DNA from: Dendrobium chrysotoxum
Taxonomy: Eukaryota; Streptophyta; Magnoliopsida; Asparagales; Orchidaceae
DNA length: 64,000 nucleotides
Assembly (NCBI GenBank): GCA_019925795.1
Contig: CM034305.1
Location: forward strand, 97,919,571-97,983,570
Direction of reading: 5' to 3'
How positions within the stretch are numbered: the first letter of the stretch is position 1; every line of letters starts with the position of its first letter. The notes under the pieces are model-generated. The model did no database searches. It worked only from the letters and a program-made list of their open reading frames with translations, and had not been told where the DNA came from. Below are positions 41,773-54,059 of this stretch, one piece after another. The translations under genes and the position numbers were made by a program.

Positions 41773-44380
41773 AGGATGTTTATGAGAATGAGAAAGAGGC
41801 ATATGAGGCTAACTGTAATCATGCCCATAATGTTGGTTTTAGTGATCGTAAGGATCATTATAGTTACTGGCCAATTTCTAAAAAAATTAAATCCAAGGGC
41901 TTTGTTTGTTCAAAAATTGGTTTTGAAGAAGATGTTTGATCCTAATTTCTAATTGAAATATCAGAAATCAAACACCAGAATAGGTTGTCCAGTAATGATT
42001 AGGTTTACAGTGGATGAAGCTAGATATTAGAAGGTGAAAAAATTTATTGAAAACCACAATCATGATTTGTCTAGGCCAGAAAACCAGCATCTTCTTAGAT
42101 CATGTAGGAATACGTGCGATGTTAAAGCTTCTGTTTTTAAATCAATGGCAGAAGCCTAGATAAAAATTATTGATGCATATACCTACCTTTTTGATAAAGT
42201 TGGAGGTGTCTAGAATGTTGGATTATCTAAGAGGGATGCATACAACTTAATTCAAAAATAGAAATGAGGAAAGATTCAATTTAAGGATACTAATTCTTTG
42301 ATTCAGTTATTTAAAGATCGTCAAGTTGATGACAATATGTTCACTTGGGATATCCAAATTAATGTTTGATAGATTATTAATTTTTTTTGGATTGATGGGA
42401 TTGGTAGGATATATTATGATTACTTTGGTGATGTAGTAATTTTTTATACTAGTTATAGACTTAATAAGTATAATTTGGTACGCATACCATTTATCAGGGT
42501 CAATAATCATTGGTAAAATATTTTGCTTGGTATGGTCTTCTTGTTAGAAGAGACGATTGAATCATTTACATGGCTGTTTATAACTTTTGTACGAATAATG
42601 GGTGATAAACATCCAAAAATAATTTTTACCGATCAAGACCAGGCAATGGAAAGGACCTTAGAAGTTGTATTACCTCACACTCACCATAGATTGTGCCAAT
42701 GGCATATTCGTAAAAAGGCACTATCAAAAGTGTCATGCTTCAATAACAATTAGGAAGTCAGAGGCCTCTTCCATAAGTGTTTGAGCAAATGTGACTCTAA
42801 GGAGTTTGAGAAAGCATTGTTTGAAATGATCATAGAAGGGAACCTCCACAATTACAGGTGGTTGGAGGATCTTTATAAGATAAGAAATAAATGTCACTCT
42901 ACTGTATTCAATAAGGATTATTTTAATATGGGCATTTTATCCACACAACATAGTGAGTCTACTAATCATATTTGTCATGATATTTCTAAGCCTATAAGTT
43001 CTATAACTGCTTATTTTTTGGGTTTAGAGAAGGTGATGAGGAATTGGAGTCGGAATAAACAGGATGAGGATTACAAATGCAACCATTTCGAAATAGAACT
43101 TGTAATAAAAAGCAGCCCAATTTTAAAGTAAGCTGCTCAATTTTATTCAAGGAAACTATATTCATTTTTTGAAGAAGAATTTTACAGGGTGTGGGTGGAA
43201 TAAACAAAGAGTTTATGTCCTATGATTCTTCAAAGTTTTTTGTTTGTTGCACAGAGAAAAATGATCATTCTAATCCTTGGGTTGTTGATTTTGATGCACA
43301 AGATAGAAGCATTAAATGCACCTGCAGGAAGTTTGAAATGATGGGTTTATTATGTTCTCACTATATGAGTTTTAAGGTAGATGGATATTGTGCAAATTCC
43401 TGAGAAGTACCTACTACTGCGATGGTCAGAAAGAGCTTGAAAAGATATATATTCTGGCCAAATATTGAAAGGATCTGCTTAGAATAATTCTGAAGCTAGT
43501 AGTGGATTTATATTCAGAAACCATATCAGTAGGTTTGTATATCGAATTAGCACATGAGCATAGCTGAATGAGGATGGTGAATAATACATGTTGGCTACAA
43601 TAAAGGTTATGTCTGAAAATATTGATTTGATTCTTAATGGAAAGCAAAAAATTATAAGTTTCCACAAGTTGGTATTGCAAAAGTGAAAGATCCTATAAAG
43701 CATAGGCCTAAAGGTGTATCAAATGCAAGGCTAAAAAGTCACTGGGAAAAGAAGAAGTGGAAGAGTATGATTTAACTTTTATCTAATTTCTTCTCATTAT
43801 ATATTACTACATATTGCAACCAATTTTTCTTTTGATTAATTTTATTAACAGAAAAATCACGCGTGAAGGAAAAAATATCACAAATGTGTTCACCTTCTCT
43901 AAATTGGGTACCCTCTAGTCAGCCATCTGCTCAGCAGTGTAATTTCACAAGAATGCCCGAAAACTTTATAGAGGAATTTATAACCGACGCACCCTCCAAT
44001 CAGCCATCAGCTTAGCAGTTTAATTTCACAGGAATGCTCGAATGCTTTACAGAGGAATTCATAACCCGCGCACCCTCCAGTCAGCCATCAGCTTAATGGT
44101 GTAATTTTACAGGCATGTCCGAATGCTTTATAGAGGAATTCATAATCGACGCACCCTCTAGTTAGTAATCAGCTCAACAGTATAATTTCACTAGCATGCC
44201 CAAATGCTTTACAAAGGAATTCATAACTAGTGCACCCTCCAGTCTGCCATTAGCTTAGCAGCGTAATTTCATTGGCATGCCGGAATACTTTTTCGAAGAA
44301 TTTTACTTTACAGACCCATTAGAATGCAATCAGCAAAGTTCATGAGGATGATGATAGATATCATTGAATCAGAGCAATAA
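41773..44380 (+). pseudogene. FAR1/MURA transposase of relic B, heavily decayed
   Basis: It is homologous to the transposase at 37922-35653. It opens with DVYENEKEAYEANCNHAHN at the FAR1 domain. The long pieces are 42523-42753 (IESFTWLFITFVRIMGDKHP, IFTDQDQAMERTLEVVLPH, HRLCQWHIRKKA), 42781-43131 and 43191-43403 (IKCTCRKFEMMGLLCSHYMS, SWIM finger). The C-terminus is SNARLKSHWEKKKWKS (about 43720-43768). Stops and frameshifts occur throughout. The region that is single in the other copy is expanded to five 81-bp repeats (43920-44324), followed by MRMMIDIIESEQ and a stop. Confidence 0.85.
43920..44324 (+). repeat. 81-bp tandem repeat in the transposase C-terminal region
   Basis: Five units beginning at 43920, 44001, 44082, 44163 and 44244, each exactly 81 bp (27 codons). 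The encoded unit is of the form CNFTRMPENFIEEFITDAPS. The homologous part of the other MULE (35835-35653) has one copy (MNFSSMPECFSEEYITG). Confidence 0.92.
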
Positions 44381-44479
44381 TAGTATAAATGTAATAAGTA
44401 TATTATTGAGATTATGAATTTTTGTAATAATTGTGTAAATGTAATTAGTATATTTATACATGAGGATGATTCCCGTAAT

Positions 44480-44612
44480 TTGTGCCTATATTATACATAT
44501 GTTCTGCATATTTTGTGCGTATATTATGCATATTTAAGGCGTATTATCTACATATCTTGTGCATATGTTGTGCATTTGTGATGCGTATCTTATGTGTATT
44601 TAATGCATATTT
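44480..44612 (+). repeat. TGCGTATATTATGCAT periodic stretch at the end of relic B
   Basis: Repeated TTTTGTGCGTA, TATTATGCATA, TTTAAGGCGTA, ATTTGTGATGCGTA-like units, similar to the array at 41512-41709 but less regular. With that array it brackets the transposase pseudogene. Confidence 0.65.
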
Positions 44613-44739
44613 TAAATAATATTTCAAAAAATCTAAAAAAATTCCAAGTATTTATACAATATAATCCATTTGTTACATAAAGCTTAAAACTAAAAACCAA
44701 AAATTCCAAGCATTTATACAAAAGACCATTGATTTTTCC

Positions 44740-47700
44740 ATCAAGTACGACAAAGTCCGTAGGCAAGTGTCCCATTTATTACAATCCAGAATTGCAGAAA
44801 TTAAAAGTGGCCGGGCACCACTAACCATAAACATGGATTCTAATCCTAAGATAGATGCAAATATACTTTGAGTGGGATACTCTTCTATCTTCAGTCCCTC
44901 AGTTTTCTACTCTTCGAACTCCTTGGATTCATCGTACCTGAGCACCCAAACGGGAAATAAAATGGTACCCTCAAAGGGGAAGTTATTCTTCCCACTTTGG
45001 GTAGTAGAGTGATTCAAAATTGAGCTTTCAAATGGAAAAGGACTATCCCCCTTGAGGGATATCTTTTCCTCTTTGAAATTCAATTTTGGACATAAGTATC
45101 CCAAACTCAAAGACTTTTTCACAGCTTTTAACTTCAAATAAATTACATTGATACTGAAAAGAAAAATCTAGACTTTCCTGCAATGTTATCCTAAGCATTT
45201 AAATATAAAATCAATCCTAAGCAGTTATATATAATAAAAGTAAATACTCAATCTAGCTATGCTTGGCCATGCTCTGATTCATTTGGGGGCTAAGCAAGCT
45301 GAAGCACCTGTAGCATTTATATAATTATTAATTTTTTAGCCCCCTTTTATAGCCCTGCATGAGCATGACCACCTGCAAAAAACTCAGTGAGCAACCAAAG
45401 CGATCCTAACCTAAGAGTAAATTATTGCTCACCATATCAATTCATAGAGTACAATAAAGTAAGCAAACACATTAAGCAATTTTAATCACAACATGTAATA
45501 AAATCTTGGAAAACCCGACATACAATAGTAAAGTAAACACCATCCTAACCTGAACTAGAGTTGGTTGTCCTAGCAAATCATCTAAAGTGTTGGTAAAAGG
45601 TTGTGTGGCTGGGTAGATCTTAAACTAGGAAATTTGTTAAAGTTGCATAATATTCGAGTTTGTTAAAGTTTGAAGGAAAGATTTATGTTTGAAGTTAAGT
45701 AATAAAGTGCTAAAGCTTAACTTAGGATATGTTTTAAGGATTGATTGATTGAGTGAGTTTAATTAGTTAAAGATTAAAGGGTTAATAAATTTTAATTAAT
45801 TGGATTGATGGCTGACTTAAAAGGTTAAATTAATTTATATTTTCTATCAATTGGTTCGTGGCATTGTGCCACCAGGCTCGAGGAATGAGCCCTCCTTAGG
45901 ACACTTAGCCCCGTAACCCGTAGTAGTCCATCCTAAAAACTTGATTGATGCAATTGAATTAAGGATTTTATTTTTTTTTAAATAATTAAGAGTCTCTTAA
46001 TTTTAATATTTTACACTCCATTGAATTCATTCGTGCCATTGTGCTAACAGGCTCAAGGAACCAAGCCTCCTTAGAACATGTAACCGCACAGCCCAGAGAA
46101 GTCCATCCTAAAAACTTCATCTCTAGAGTGGTTGTTGTGTATTAAAATATTGGTTAAGTGGTTTTATTAATCAAATTAGGGTTTTGTCGAATTTTAACAA
46201 ATTATTGGATTTTGGGATTATTGGAATTATTTAATCGCATTATGGTCCAAAAGTTGACTTTTTAAATTAAAGTTAATTTTGAAGGTTTTAGATTTTTAAC
46301 AAATATTAGGCCTTATGATGAGTATTTAGACTATTAGTTTGCTTAATTTGGAGTTTTTTATAAAAAGTTATGATTTTTAAAGTTTAGACCTAGATTTGAA
46401 CTACGGTTGACTGAAAAGTTGACTTTTGACTTTAATTTTATTTTGGGGTTTTAATATTTTTAGAAAATATTAGATTTTAATTAGAGTTTAATGGCTTTGA
46501 GTTTGATTAAGTTGGATTTTCTTGAAATTAATTATGAGTTTTCCAAAATTTGGATATTTTTGGAATTTTTAAAATTGCCTTAATTAAGGGATTGTTAGAT
46601 TTTAATACAAATCAACTCCAAATCTCTTGGAATCACCCCCAAAGGTTAGAGATGATCTAAGGAGATGGTTCCAAGTATTTAGGAAATTTTTAAAAATTTT
46701 AAATATTTTTAATTAATTAATTGAATTAATTATCTATTTTACTTAAAAATTAAATTAATGTTAAACTAGGGGTCTAATAATAAGACTTTCATTATGGTTT
46801 GATTAGGGTTAATTAGAGACCTTAAAAAGATTTTTAGGATTTAAATTGAATTATTAGTGCATTAATTAGGGTTCTAGGTTAAATCTATAGGGGGATTTTG
46901 GGGTTCCTAATTGGTGGGTCAAATGGGTCCCAAATCCAGTGAATTTTAGACCATGAGATCACCTGATCTCAAGGTCCAAACCCTCTGAATTTGAGCTCAA
47001 TTGGACTTCTCTAGGTGGCAAACTAAGCCACCCAAGGTAACGTCAAGGTTACCTTATAAAATTCTTAGATTACTACCCTAAGCTTGGAATTGGGTGCAAT
47101 CAGTGGCTCTAAACTCCTTAGACTAAGCATAATCAACACACCAAAAATCAAATCCTAATTCTCATTGGAAAGATTATAGAGGCAATTTGAAATCAAGGAT
47201 CAAACCATAACCCTTGATTCCAAATTGACCAAATAATGCCCTTACATAATTCAAACAGGGGGATAAAATTTGGACTTGTTAGAGACATGCCAAAATTCAA
47301 TCTCCCAAGGTCTCAAGCCATGGTGACATATAATTACCACACAAATGCAATAAAAGCTTAAACATTTAAACATAAATTAGCAATAACTCAAAATTAATTG
47401 GGGCTTGGAAACCACAGAGCTTTTAAAGATCTCCCTGAGATCTCTCCAATGAGCCTAATAACACCTAAATCGGCCAAGTGAATTGGGAGATATGCATTTT
47501 TGAAATTTGCCATAATTTCTAGAATCAAGTAACTTGGAATTACATAGTCAGCTCCACTTTCACACGCGTGCGTATTCTGATTGGTCAGCTAATCATTGGC
47601 GCTGACTGTGTAACCGTGGGATCAATCGTGGCCACCGGATCGTCAATCGGATGGACACGATCAAATTGGCTCCAGAATTGCGGGATTCAATCCGAGCCGT

Positions 47701-49900
47701 TGATTGAGATCAACGGGCAGGATTCTGTCTTCAACCTCCCGCAGGGGCACGAGGCTATAGGGCTTTTCCGGCGTGATACAAGAGATATTGCAGGTAGATT
47801 TCAACCAAAATTCATGGAAAGGATCAGAAGACCACAAACCATTAATCCAATACTCAGATTCTAGTGGGTTGACAGTTTGTTTCACACTTAACCGACGCTA
47901 ACTTACTAAGAGCTCAGGATCAAAATCTCACCATGGAGAAAGCCCCAATGAATGGGTTTTTCTCTTGGGAACTTGAGTGGACAAAGGGGAACACTTCTCC
48001 TTCAGACGTCTCAGTCAGAGGATCACTAGAAGTAAGACTTCGAGCGGAGGGAGAAGAGATTTCATGGAATTTCACTCAGGATAGTGGCTGAGAACGGCTA
48101 GGAAGCTGGGGAATGTGAGGGAATTGCTCTAGGAGCTCTAGGGACTGATTTCAAAAGGCTGGATGTGAATGAGGGGGACTGGGTCAAGGCACCTATTTGA
48201 ATGTCCCTCGCGAGCTTGGATGGTCGGAATGAAGCATGTGGACTGTTAGATGGCTCCCAGGTGGCATGAGACATCGTTCCAGAGGTCCGTGAGCTCAAAG
48301 CCTGTGAGCCCAGACTCTAGAAGCCTTTAAGTAGAACTCGAGGATGGGGGGACCATCGGAGGTCAATTCTCATTCGTTCTGGTTGCCGTCGGCCATGGGC
48401 TGGGTCGGGCTAAGCTGGAAAGGCATCTGGAGGTCTGGTAAGCTCAAGGGTGAGCTCAATTGGGCAAGAGGTAGCCCAATTAATCTGGATGGCTCAGGTT
48501 GACCCAAACCTGTACGATTTGGGTCGATTTGGGCTCAAGTCAGGTCAAGCCAGGTTTGGAGCTTGATGGAGAAGATAGGTTGGGTCAAGCAGCACCCAAT
48601 ACAAGTGGCAATCAGGCTTGAATTGCTTTGAGGTGAGAGATGCCTCGGGTTAAGGTGGTTTTGATCACATTGGGCTAGCTTAGAGGTTGACCCAAGTCAA
48701 CCCAAGGGTTGGGCTAACTAGGGTAGGTACCTTGGGTCTAGGACTATCCAATGGAACTGTTGATTGGGCTTAATTGAGCTTAGGTTGAGAAATGGCTCAG
48801 CCCAAGGTGGTTTTGGCCACTTTGGGTTAGCCGAATTCCTAACCCAAGTTGACCCAAGGGTTGGGTCAATAAGGGAAGGTGTATTAGGTCAAGGGGAACC
48901 CAATGCCACCTTTGGTTTGATCCAATTGGGCTAGGGTTAGAACTTGGCTCAAGGGAGACCCCTCTTTGGACACTTAGGTCAAGCCAAGTGGCTAACATAA
49001 GTGGGCCCAAGGCTTGGGTCCTCAAGAGGGGTCTCTTGAGAACCTAATGGGTCACCCCATGGGTTTGAATGAATTTGGAGATGTCTTGGTCAAAGGATTT
49101 GAAAAGGTTGAAAGCTTATGTGTGTTTGGTCAAACTTGGTTGACTTGGTCAACCAAGTTTACCTAAAGCAAGGGTTGAGTCCATTGAGTTCAAATGGACC
49201 ATATGAACTCAATGGAAGAGGTTTCATCTGAAGGGGAGGTCATTTGGTTTGAAATGGGTGTTTGAACCCTTAAGGGTCACTTTGGTCAACCCTAGTTGAC
49301 TTGGTCAACTAGGCCAAACTAAGGTGTGGGTTTTGGTCCAATATGTTCATAAGGATATTTAGGGTCCATTGGGGTAGGTTTTTAAGGTTGATATGGGAAG
49401 GTCATGTTGAATTTAGGAGAAAAGACCAAAAACTCCTTAAAGGACATTTTGGTCATTTTAACCCCTGGTAAACACTGGGTCAGACACAAGATCTAACAAA
49501 GTGTAGGTTATTGGTCAAAAAGTCATAACAAAGGTCATGAATGTGGTTGGAAGGTTTGGAAGAGGTCCCAAGGTTAAATTCCATTGGATGGCATACCTAG
49601 TGGCACAAGCTATACATATTTAAAAGTTTTGCAGCATTTGGAAATCAACTTGGTTTCTGGGGTTAAAGTCCTCCAAATGAGCTCAAATTTTGAGGGTTGA
49701 CACTAGAGACATGTCATATCAACATGCAACTGACATATCATGAATTAGAGATCATTTAATAGAGTTTTTAGGTGATAGAAAATTCACCTAGAAAGGATTT
49801 TAGGATTTAGCTTTTGGCCTTAGGTTTTGAATTTAGAAGTTTGAATTTGAACATGATTGACTGAATCTTGAATTATTCTTACCAATGATAATCAAATGAA
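44740..49900 (-). repeat. 3' LTR of the Ogre-like element (limits approximate)
   Basis: Blocks shared with 59190-64000 in the same order include AGTGGCCGGGCACCACT (44809; 59259 with T for C), GCTTGGCCATGCTC (45264; 59714), CTAGAGTTGGTTGTCCTAGC (45555; 60015), and the hairpin GTTGAT-ATCAAC (47699; 62725). Between 48300 and 49450 it has many TTGGGTCAA/GGTTGACC motifs. Small open frames here (for example 47568-47864) are not genes. Confidence 0.75.
47699..47714. promoter_or_regulatory. Hairpin GTTGAT-TGAG-ATCAAC in the 3' LTR
   Basis: Perfect 6-bp arms preceded by GAGCC. The same position in the other LTR (62725-62742) has GTTGATC-GTAA-GATCAAC. Conservation inside otherwise diverged LTRs is suggestive of function, but unproven. 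Confidence 0.5.
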
Positions 49901-50211
49901 TGATTGAGGTTGATTAAACATGATTTGAAAGTCAACTGAAGGTTTGGATTGAAAGTTTAGAATCAAAGGCTGGTTTAGAATTGATTAGGATCTCTATGAT
50001 TGACAAGTGGGTCACTGTTAATCCTAGGATCATTAAGCTGGAGCTTAGGCAGGCCCCGATGACCTCATACAAAAATGAGATCAATAAATGGATCACTAAT
50101 ATGTGTAGGAGAACAAAGTTCTGCTGCACATATTGGCATTGACCGAATAGACGATAAAATTTAAAATCTTTGATCCTAAGGGAGGAGGAGATCTAGCCTC
50201 AGAGAATTAGG

Positions 50212-50720
50212 TAGAAGGTAGAACTAGATCGACATGATAAAGGGCATTATCCACTACTAGCCCTTTTTAATCCTAAGAAAAGGCAGCACCTAATCCTAAA
50301 GGAAGAGAACGATAGAAGGTAGAACTAGGATAATACTGCAAAGGGTGTTATCCACCACAAGTGATTCTAACCCTAAGGAAAGACATCACCTAGCCTAAAG
50401 GAAGAAAACGATAGAAGGTAGAACTAGGATGGTGTCGCAAAGGGCATTATCTATCAATAGTGATTCTAATCCTAAGAAAAGATAGCACCTAACCGAAAGG
50501 AAGAGAATGATAGAAGGTAGAACTAAGATAGTGCCGCAAATGGCGTTATCCACCACTAGTGATTCTAATCCTAAGAAAAGGCAGCACCTAACCTAAAGGA
50601 AGACAACGGTAGAAGATAGAAGTAGGATGGTGCCTCAAAGGGTGTTATTCATCACTAGTGATTCTAATCCTAAGGAAAGGCAGCACATAACCTAAAGAAA
50701 GACAACAATAGAAGGTAGAA
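50212..50720 (-). repeat. 99-bp minisatellite between pol and 3' LTR
   Basis: Units starting at TAGAAGGTAGAACTA occur at 50212, 50313, 50412, 50511, 50610 and 50709, spacing 99 bp (101 for the first). Each contains GGGCATTATCCACYACTAG-like sequence and CCTAAGAAAAGGCAGCACCT. Tandem repeats in the 3' untranslated region of Ogre/TAT elements are known sources of plant satellites. Confidence 0.92.
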
Positions 50721-50829
50721 CTAATTTTGCTTACTGTCATTTGAATTAAACAAAAAGGAGATAATTTAGTTCTAAACTTAAAAATATTTTATTAATTAAA
50801 AATTTGAGCTACATCAAGCATAGTATTTC

Positions 50830-51640
50830 TTAACAAAATGCCCTTTGATAGGCAACATTTGGTGGTTTTCTTTATAATCAACTAGCAGATACGAGCCCCC
50901 TTCGTAGATAATCTCTACAACGAAGGGTCCTTCCCATGTCAATTCAAACTTTCTACCGATATTTTGATGGGCTAAGATAGGCCTCCAAAGAACTAAGACT
51001 AAGTCTTCTACTTGGAAGGTTCTAGGTCACACTAACTTGTCATGAGCTTGAACCATTATTGCCTTATACAACTCTAGACTTTATTGAGCTTAGAGATGAT
51101 GCTCTTCAAGGCCTTCGAGTTCTTCTAGCCGGAGTTTTAAATTTTGCTCAGTTTTGATTTGATTCTGAACCTTAACTCTGAGTGAGGGAATTTGCACTTC
51201 AAGGGGGAGCATGACCTCAGACCCACACTAGTGCAAACGGAGTGGATTGGGTCGGGGTTCTATAAGTGGTCCGATAGGCCCATAAAGCTTCCATTAACCT
51301 CTCATCCCATTGACATTTATTATCATCGAGGGTCTTTTTGATAATATGCACTAAAGATTTATTGAAGGCCTCAATTAACCCATTAGTCTGGGGTTAATAG
51401 ATTGTTGAGTATCTCTAATCAATGTTATGCCATCTTATAAAACTATTCATTTTTGTAGACTTAAACGCATACCCATTATTAGATATAATTATGTGAGGTA
51501 TGCAAAATTGATATACGATATAGTCACAAAAGAATTTCAAAATATGATATGATATTACATTACATAGGGGGATTGCTTCCACCCACTTTGAAAAGTAATC
51601 AGTCACAGCTAATATGAAGCGATGACCCTTTAAAAAAGGA
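50830..51640 (-). pseudogene. Ogre-like integrase
   Basis: The minus strand 51606-51415 reads TDYFSKWVEAIPLCN and PHIIISNNGYAFKS, in which the second catalytic Asp (normally DNG) is Asn. Downstream comes the NGLIEAFNK and KTLDDNKCQWDERLMEALWAYR-like stretch, then VWGSEVMLPLEVQIPS and GPFVVEIIYEGGSYLL towards 50880, as in TAT integrases. Stops are present. Confidence 0.82.
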
Positions 51641-52433
51641 GGGTTAATCGGCCTGATAACGTCCGTACCCTAACTTTTGAAGGGCCACAAAGCTATCCTG
51701 GGATGCAAGACATTAGGTGGTTGATGTAAAATCATACCATGGACCTATCATTGATGGCAATATTTTATAATATTTATGCAATCGTCAATCATTGTAGGCC
51801 AATAGTATCTAAGTCTTTTGATTTTCAACTTCATTTTTGAACCCGATTGATGAGCACCGCATAGCCCGGAATGGACCTCATTAACGATCTTCAGGGCCTC
51901 TCATTTATTTACATAACATAGTCACATCTGATCGAATGATTAATGGTATAACATATTATTGACTAGTGCATATGATAGGGAACATTTCTTGATTTGGTTG
52001 GTAAGGGATTTATCCTGAGGAAGTTTACCCTCCTAAAGGTAGTCAATTAATGGTTGTCTTTAATCGCCTTCTTCGTCAATCACTGAAGATGTAGAAAGGA
52101 TTTGGGGAGATCGCTTGTTGATGTGCTCCCAATTTATAGGGGATAGGACCTGACGACCTTAGATTTATATAAGAATGGAGTCTTCTTCTGGACATACAAA
52201 TTCCTTTGCAAGCTTTACTAAGGCATTCGCTGTAGAGTTACTTCTATGGGGAATCCTATCTAAAGTTATGATAGGGATCTGCTCGAGCAGGTGATTGGTG
52301 TACTGGTGGTATTTGAGGAGATTAGAATTTAAAACCGTATAAGTTCTTGCATTCTAATTAATCACCAGTTGAGAATAACCAAAGATTTTAAACTCTTTAA
52401 TCTTCATCATAATTATAAGTTCTAAGCATGTTA

Positions 52434-52830
52434 TCAGAGCTTCAAACTTAGCCTCGTTGTTCGTGTAAGGCTCAGATAAATAGTAAAAAAATGCATCATT
52501 TCTTTCTTTGGTGTTTTGAAAATTAGGCCAATTCTGACTTTTATGGGGATTATAGATTTTTGGGCTTTGCCCCGTTGACAGGATGTCGCTCCATCAAAAT
52601 ACAATTCCCAGTTAGGCTTATCAGATTCCCTTAAACTCATGATTTTTTCATCAGGTAAATCATTATTTAAAGGAGAATCCGTAGGCAGCGGGTGCACCGT
52701 AAGGAAGTCAGCAACTACCTGTCCTTTCACAGTACGTAGGGGAATAAAAGTGATTTTGAATTTGAGCAATATCATAGACCACTGAGCTAAATGTCCTGAC
52801 AATGTAGGTCGGGTCATAAGATATTACAAC
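52434..52830 (-). pseudogene. Ogre-like RNase H region
   Basis: The minus frame begins TRPTLSGHLAQWSMILLKF and TVKGQVVADFL, the end of the first RNase H domain. WELYFDGATSCQRGKAQ then marks the start of the additional, archaeal-like RNase H domain typical of TAT elements. The frame ends early. Confidence 0.78.
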
Positions 52831-53249
52831 AAATTAACTCTAGAAATCAAGCTGATTGAATGAGAAAATATGTAGTCTTAGTTTTTGGGCTGCAAAGACT
52901 AAAGAAAGATAATGCTTCTCGATCGAGGGATATCAAATTTCTGTAGAAAGAAGTCTTCGTCTAAGGTAATAGAGAGAATTCTCTTTCCCCTTGTTGTTGA
53001 CTTGAGCTAATAGAGCACCTAAAGACTCATCTAGGGCCAGAGTGTAGAGGATCAAAGGTTTCCCCGAAATAGGGGCTTCCAAAACTAGCAGATTAAAAAG
53101 GTATTCTTTGATGTTGTCAAAAGCATTCTGACATTTCTTATCCCATATGAATTTAGCATCCTTCTTAGCTAGGGCAGAGAAGGGTTGACATCTTCTAGAA
53201 AGATTAAATATGAACCTTCTTATATATGCCAGCCTACCCTAGAGAGACC

Positions 53250-53950
53250 TTAATTAAGTAAGGCTCTTAGGAGGTGGTATATGTAAGATGGCCTCAATTT
53301 TAGCAGGATCAATTTTGATTCCACGGTGCCTTACTTTGAATCCTAAGAATTTCCCCGAGGTGATGCTAAAAGCACACTTTAAGGGATTCATTTTGAGGTC
53401 GTAGCGGCACAACCGCTCAAAAATGATTCTTAAGTCATATAGATGAGCCTCTTTGACCTTGCTCTTAACAACCAAATTGTCAATGTAACATTCAACTTAA
53501 TTATGGATTAGTTCGTCAAAGATTTAGGTCATGGCCCATTGGTATGTTACACCAGTATTCTTTAGGCCAAAGGGCATCACTTCATAATAGAGATTCCTAT
53601 AGGAGTCCTGAATGCAGTGTTTCTCTCATCTTTTGGGTCCATCATGATTTAATTGTAACTGGATGAGCCATCCATGAAGGAGAAAATAGCATGCAAAGAG
53701 ATAATGTCCACTATAAGCTCGGGTATGGGTAAAGAAAATTATTCCTTGGGACATATCATATTCAGATCCCTATAGTCGACACAAATCTTGATTTGACCAT
53801 TCTTTTTTTTTTTTTTTTGAATTGGTACGATTTTGGCTACCCAAGAGGGATATTGCTCCTCTCGAATGAATCCAACCTCAACCAATTTCTTGATCTTAGA
53901 AATGACTTACTGCTCTATCTCTAAATGCATTCATTGAGGAGCTTACTTAA
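53250..53950 (-). pseudogene. Ogre-like reverse transcriptase
   Basis: The minus strand near 53510-53475 reads VECYIDNLVVKSK, where the catalytic box YxDD has become YIDN. It continues as HLYDLRIIFERLCRYDLKMN, PLKCAFSITSGKFLGF and HRGIKIDPAKIEAI. Upstream pieces at 53550-53900 show further RT blocks (GLKNTGVTYQWAMT-like) with stops. Confidence 0.82.
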
Positions 53951-54059
53951 CAGGAATGACATCATGCGAGATTCTAAGTTTATGAACTATTATATCAGCA
54001 GACAGGCCTTGCATTTTATCGTATGTCTAGGTGAAGCAATCCCTAAATTCAAACATAAG

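Larger units (their letters stand above)
40318..44610 (+). mobile_element. MULE relic B with FAR1-type transposase
   Basis: The left end GAAATTATTCGGTGTGG is at 40318. Inside are a TGCGTATTT-type array region (40880-41050, 41512-41709), a transposase pseudogene (41773-44380) and more array sequence (about 44480-44610). No right terminal repeat was found; the retrotransposon LTR begins shortly after. Relative to the MULE at 31304-38561, the transposase lies in the opposite orientation and no protease domain remains. Confidence 0.65.

Noticed and set aside
47568..47864. 98-codon plus-strand frame as a gene
   Set aside because: It lies in the LTR of the Ogre-like element, in a GC-richer block, with no recognisable domain and no counterpart frame in the other LTR.
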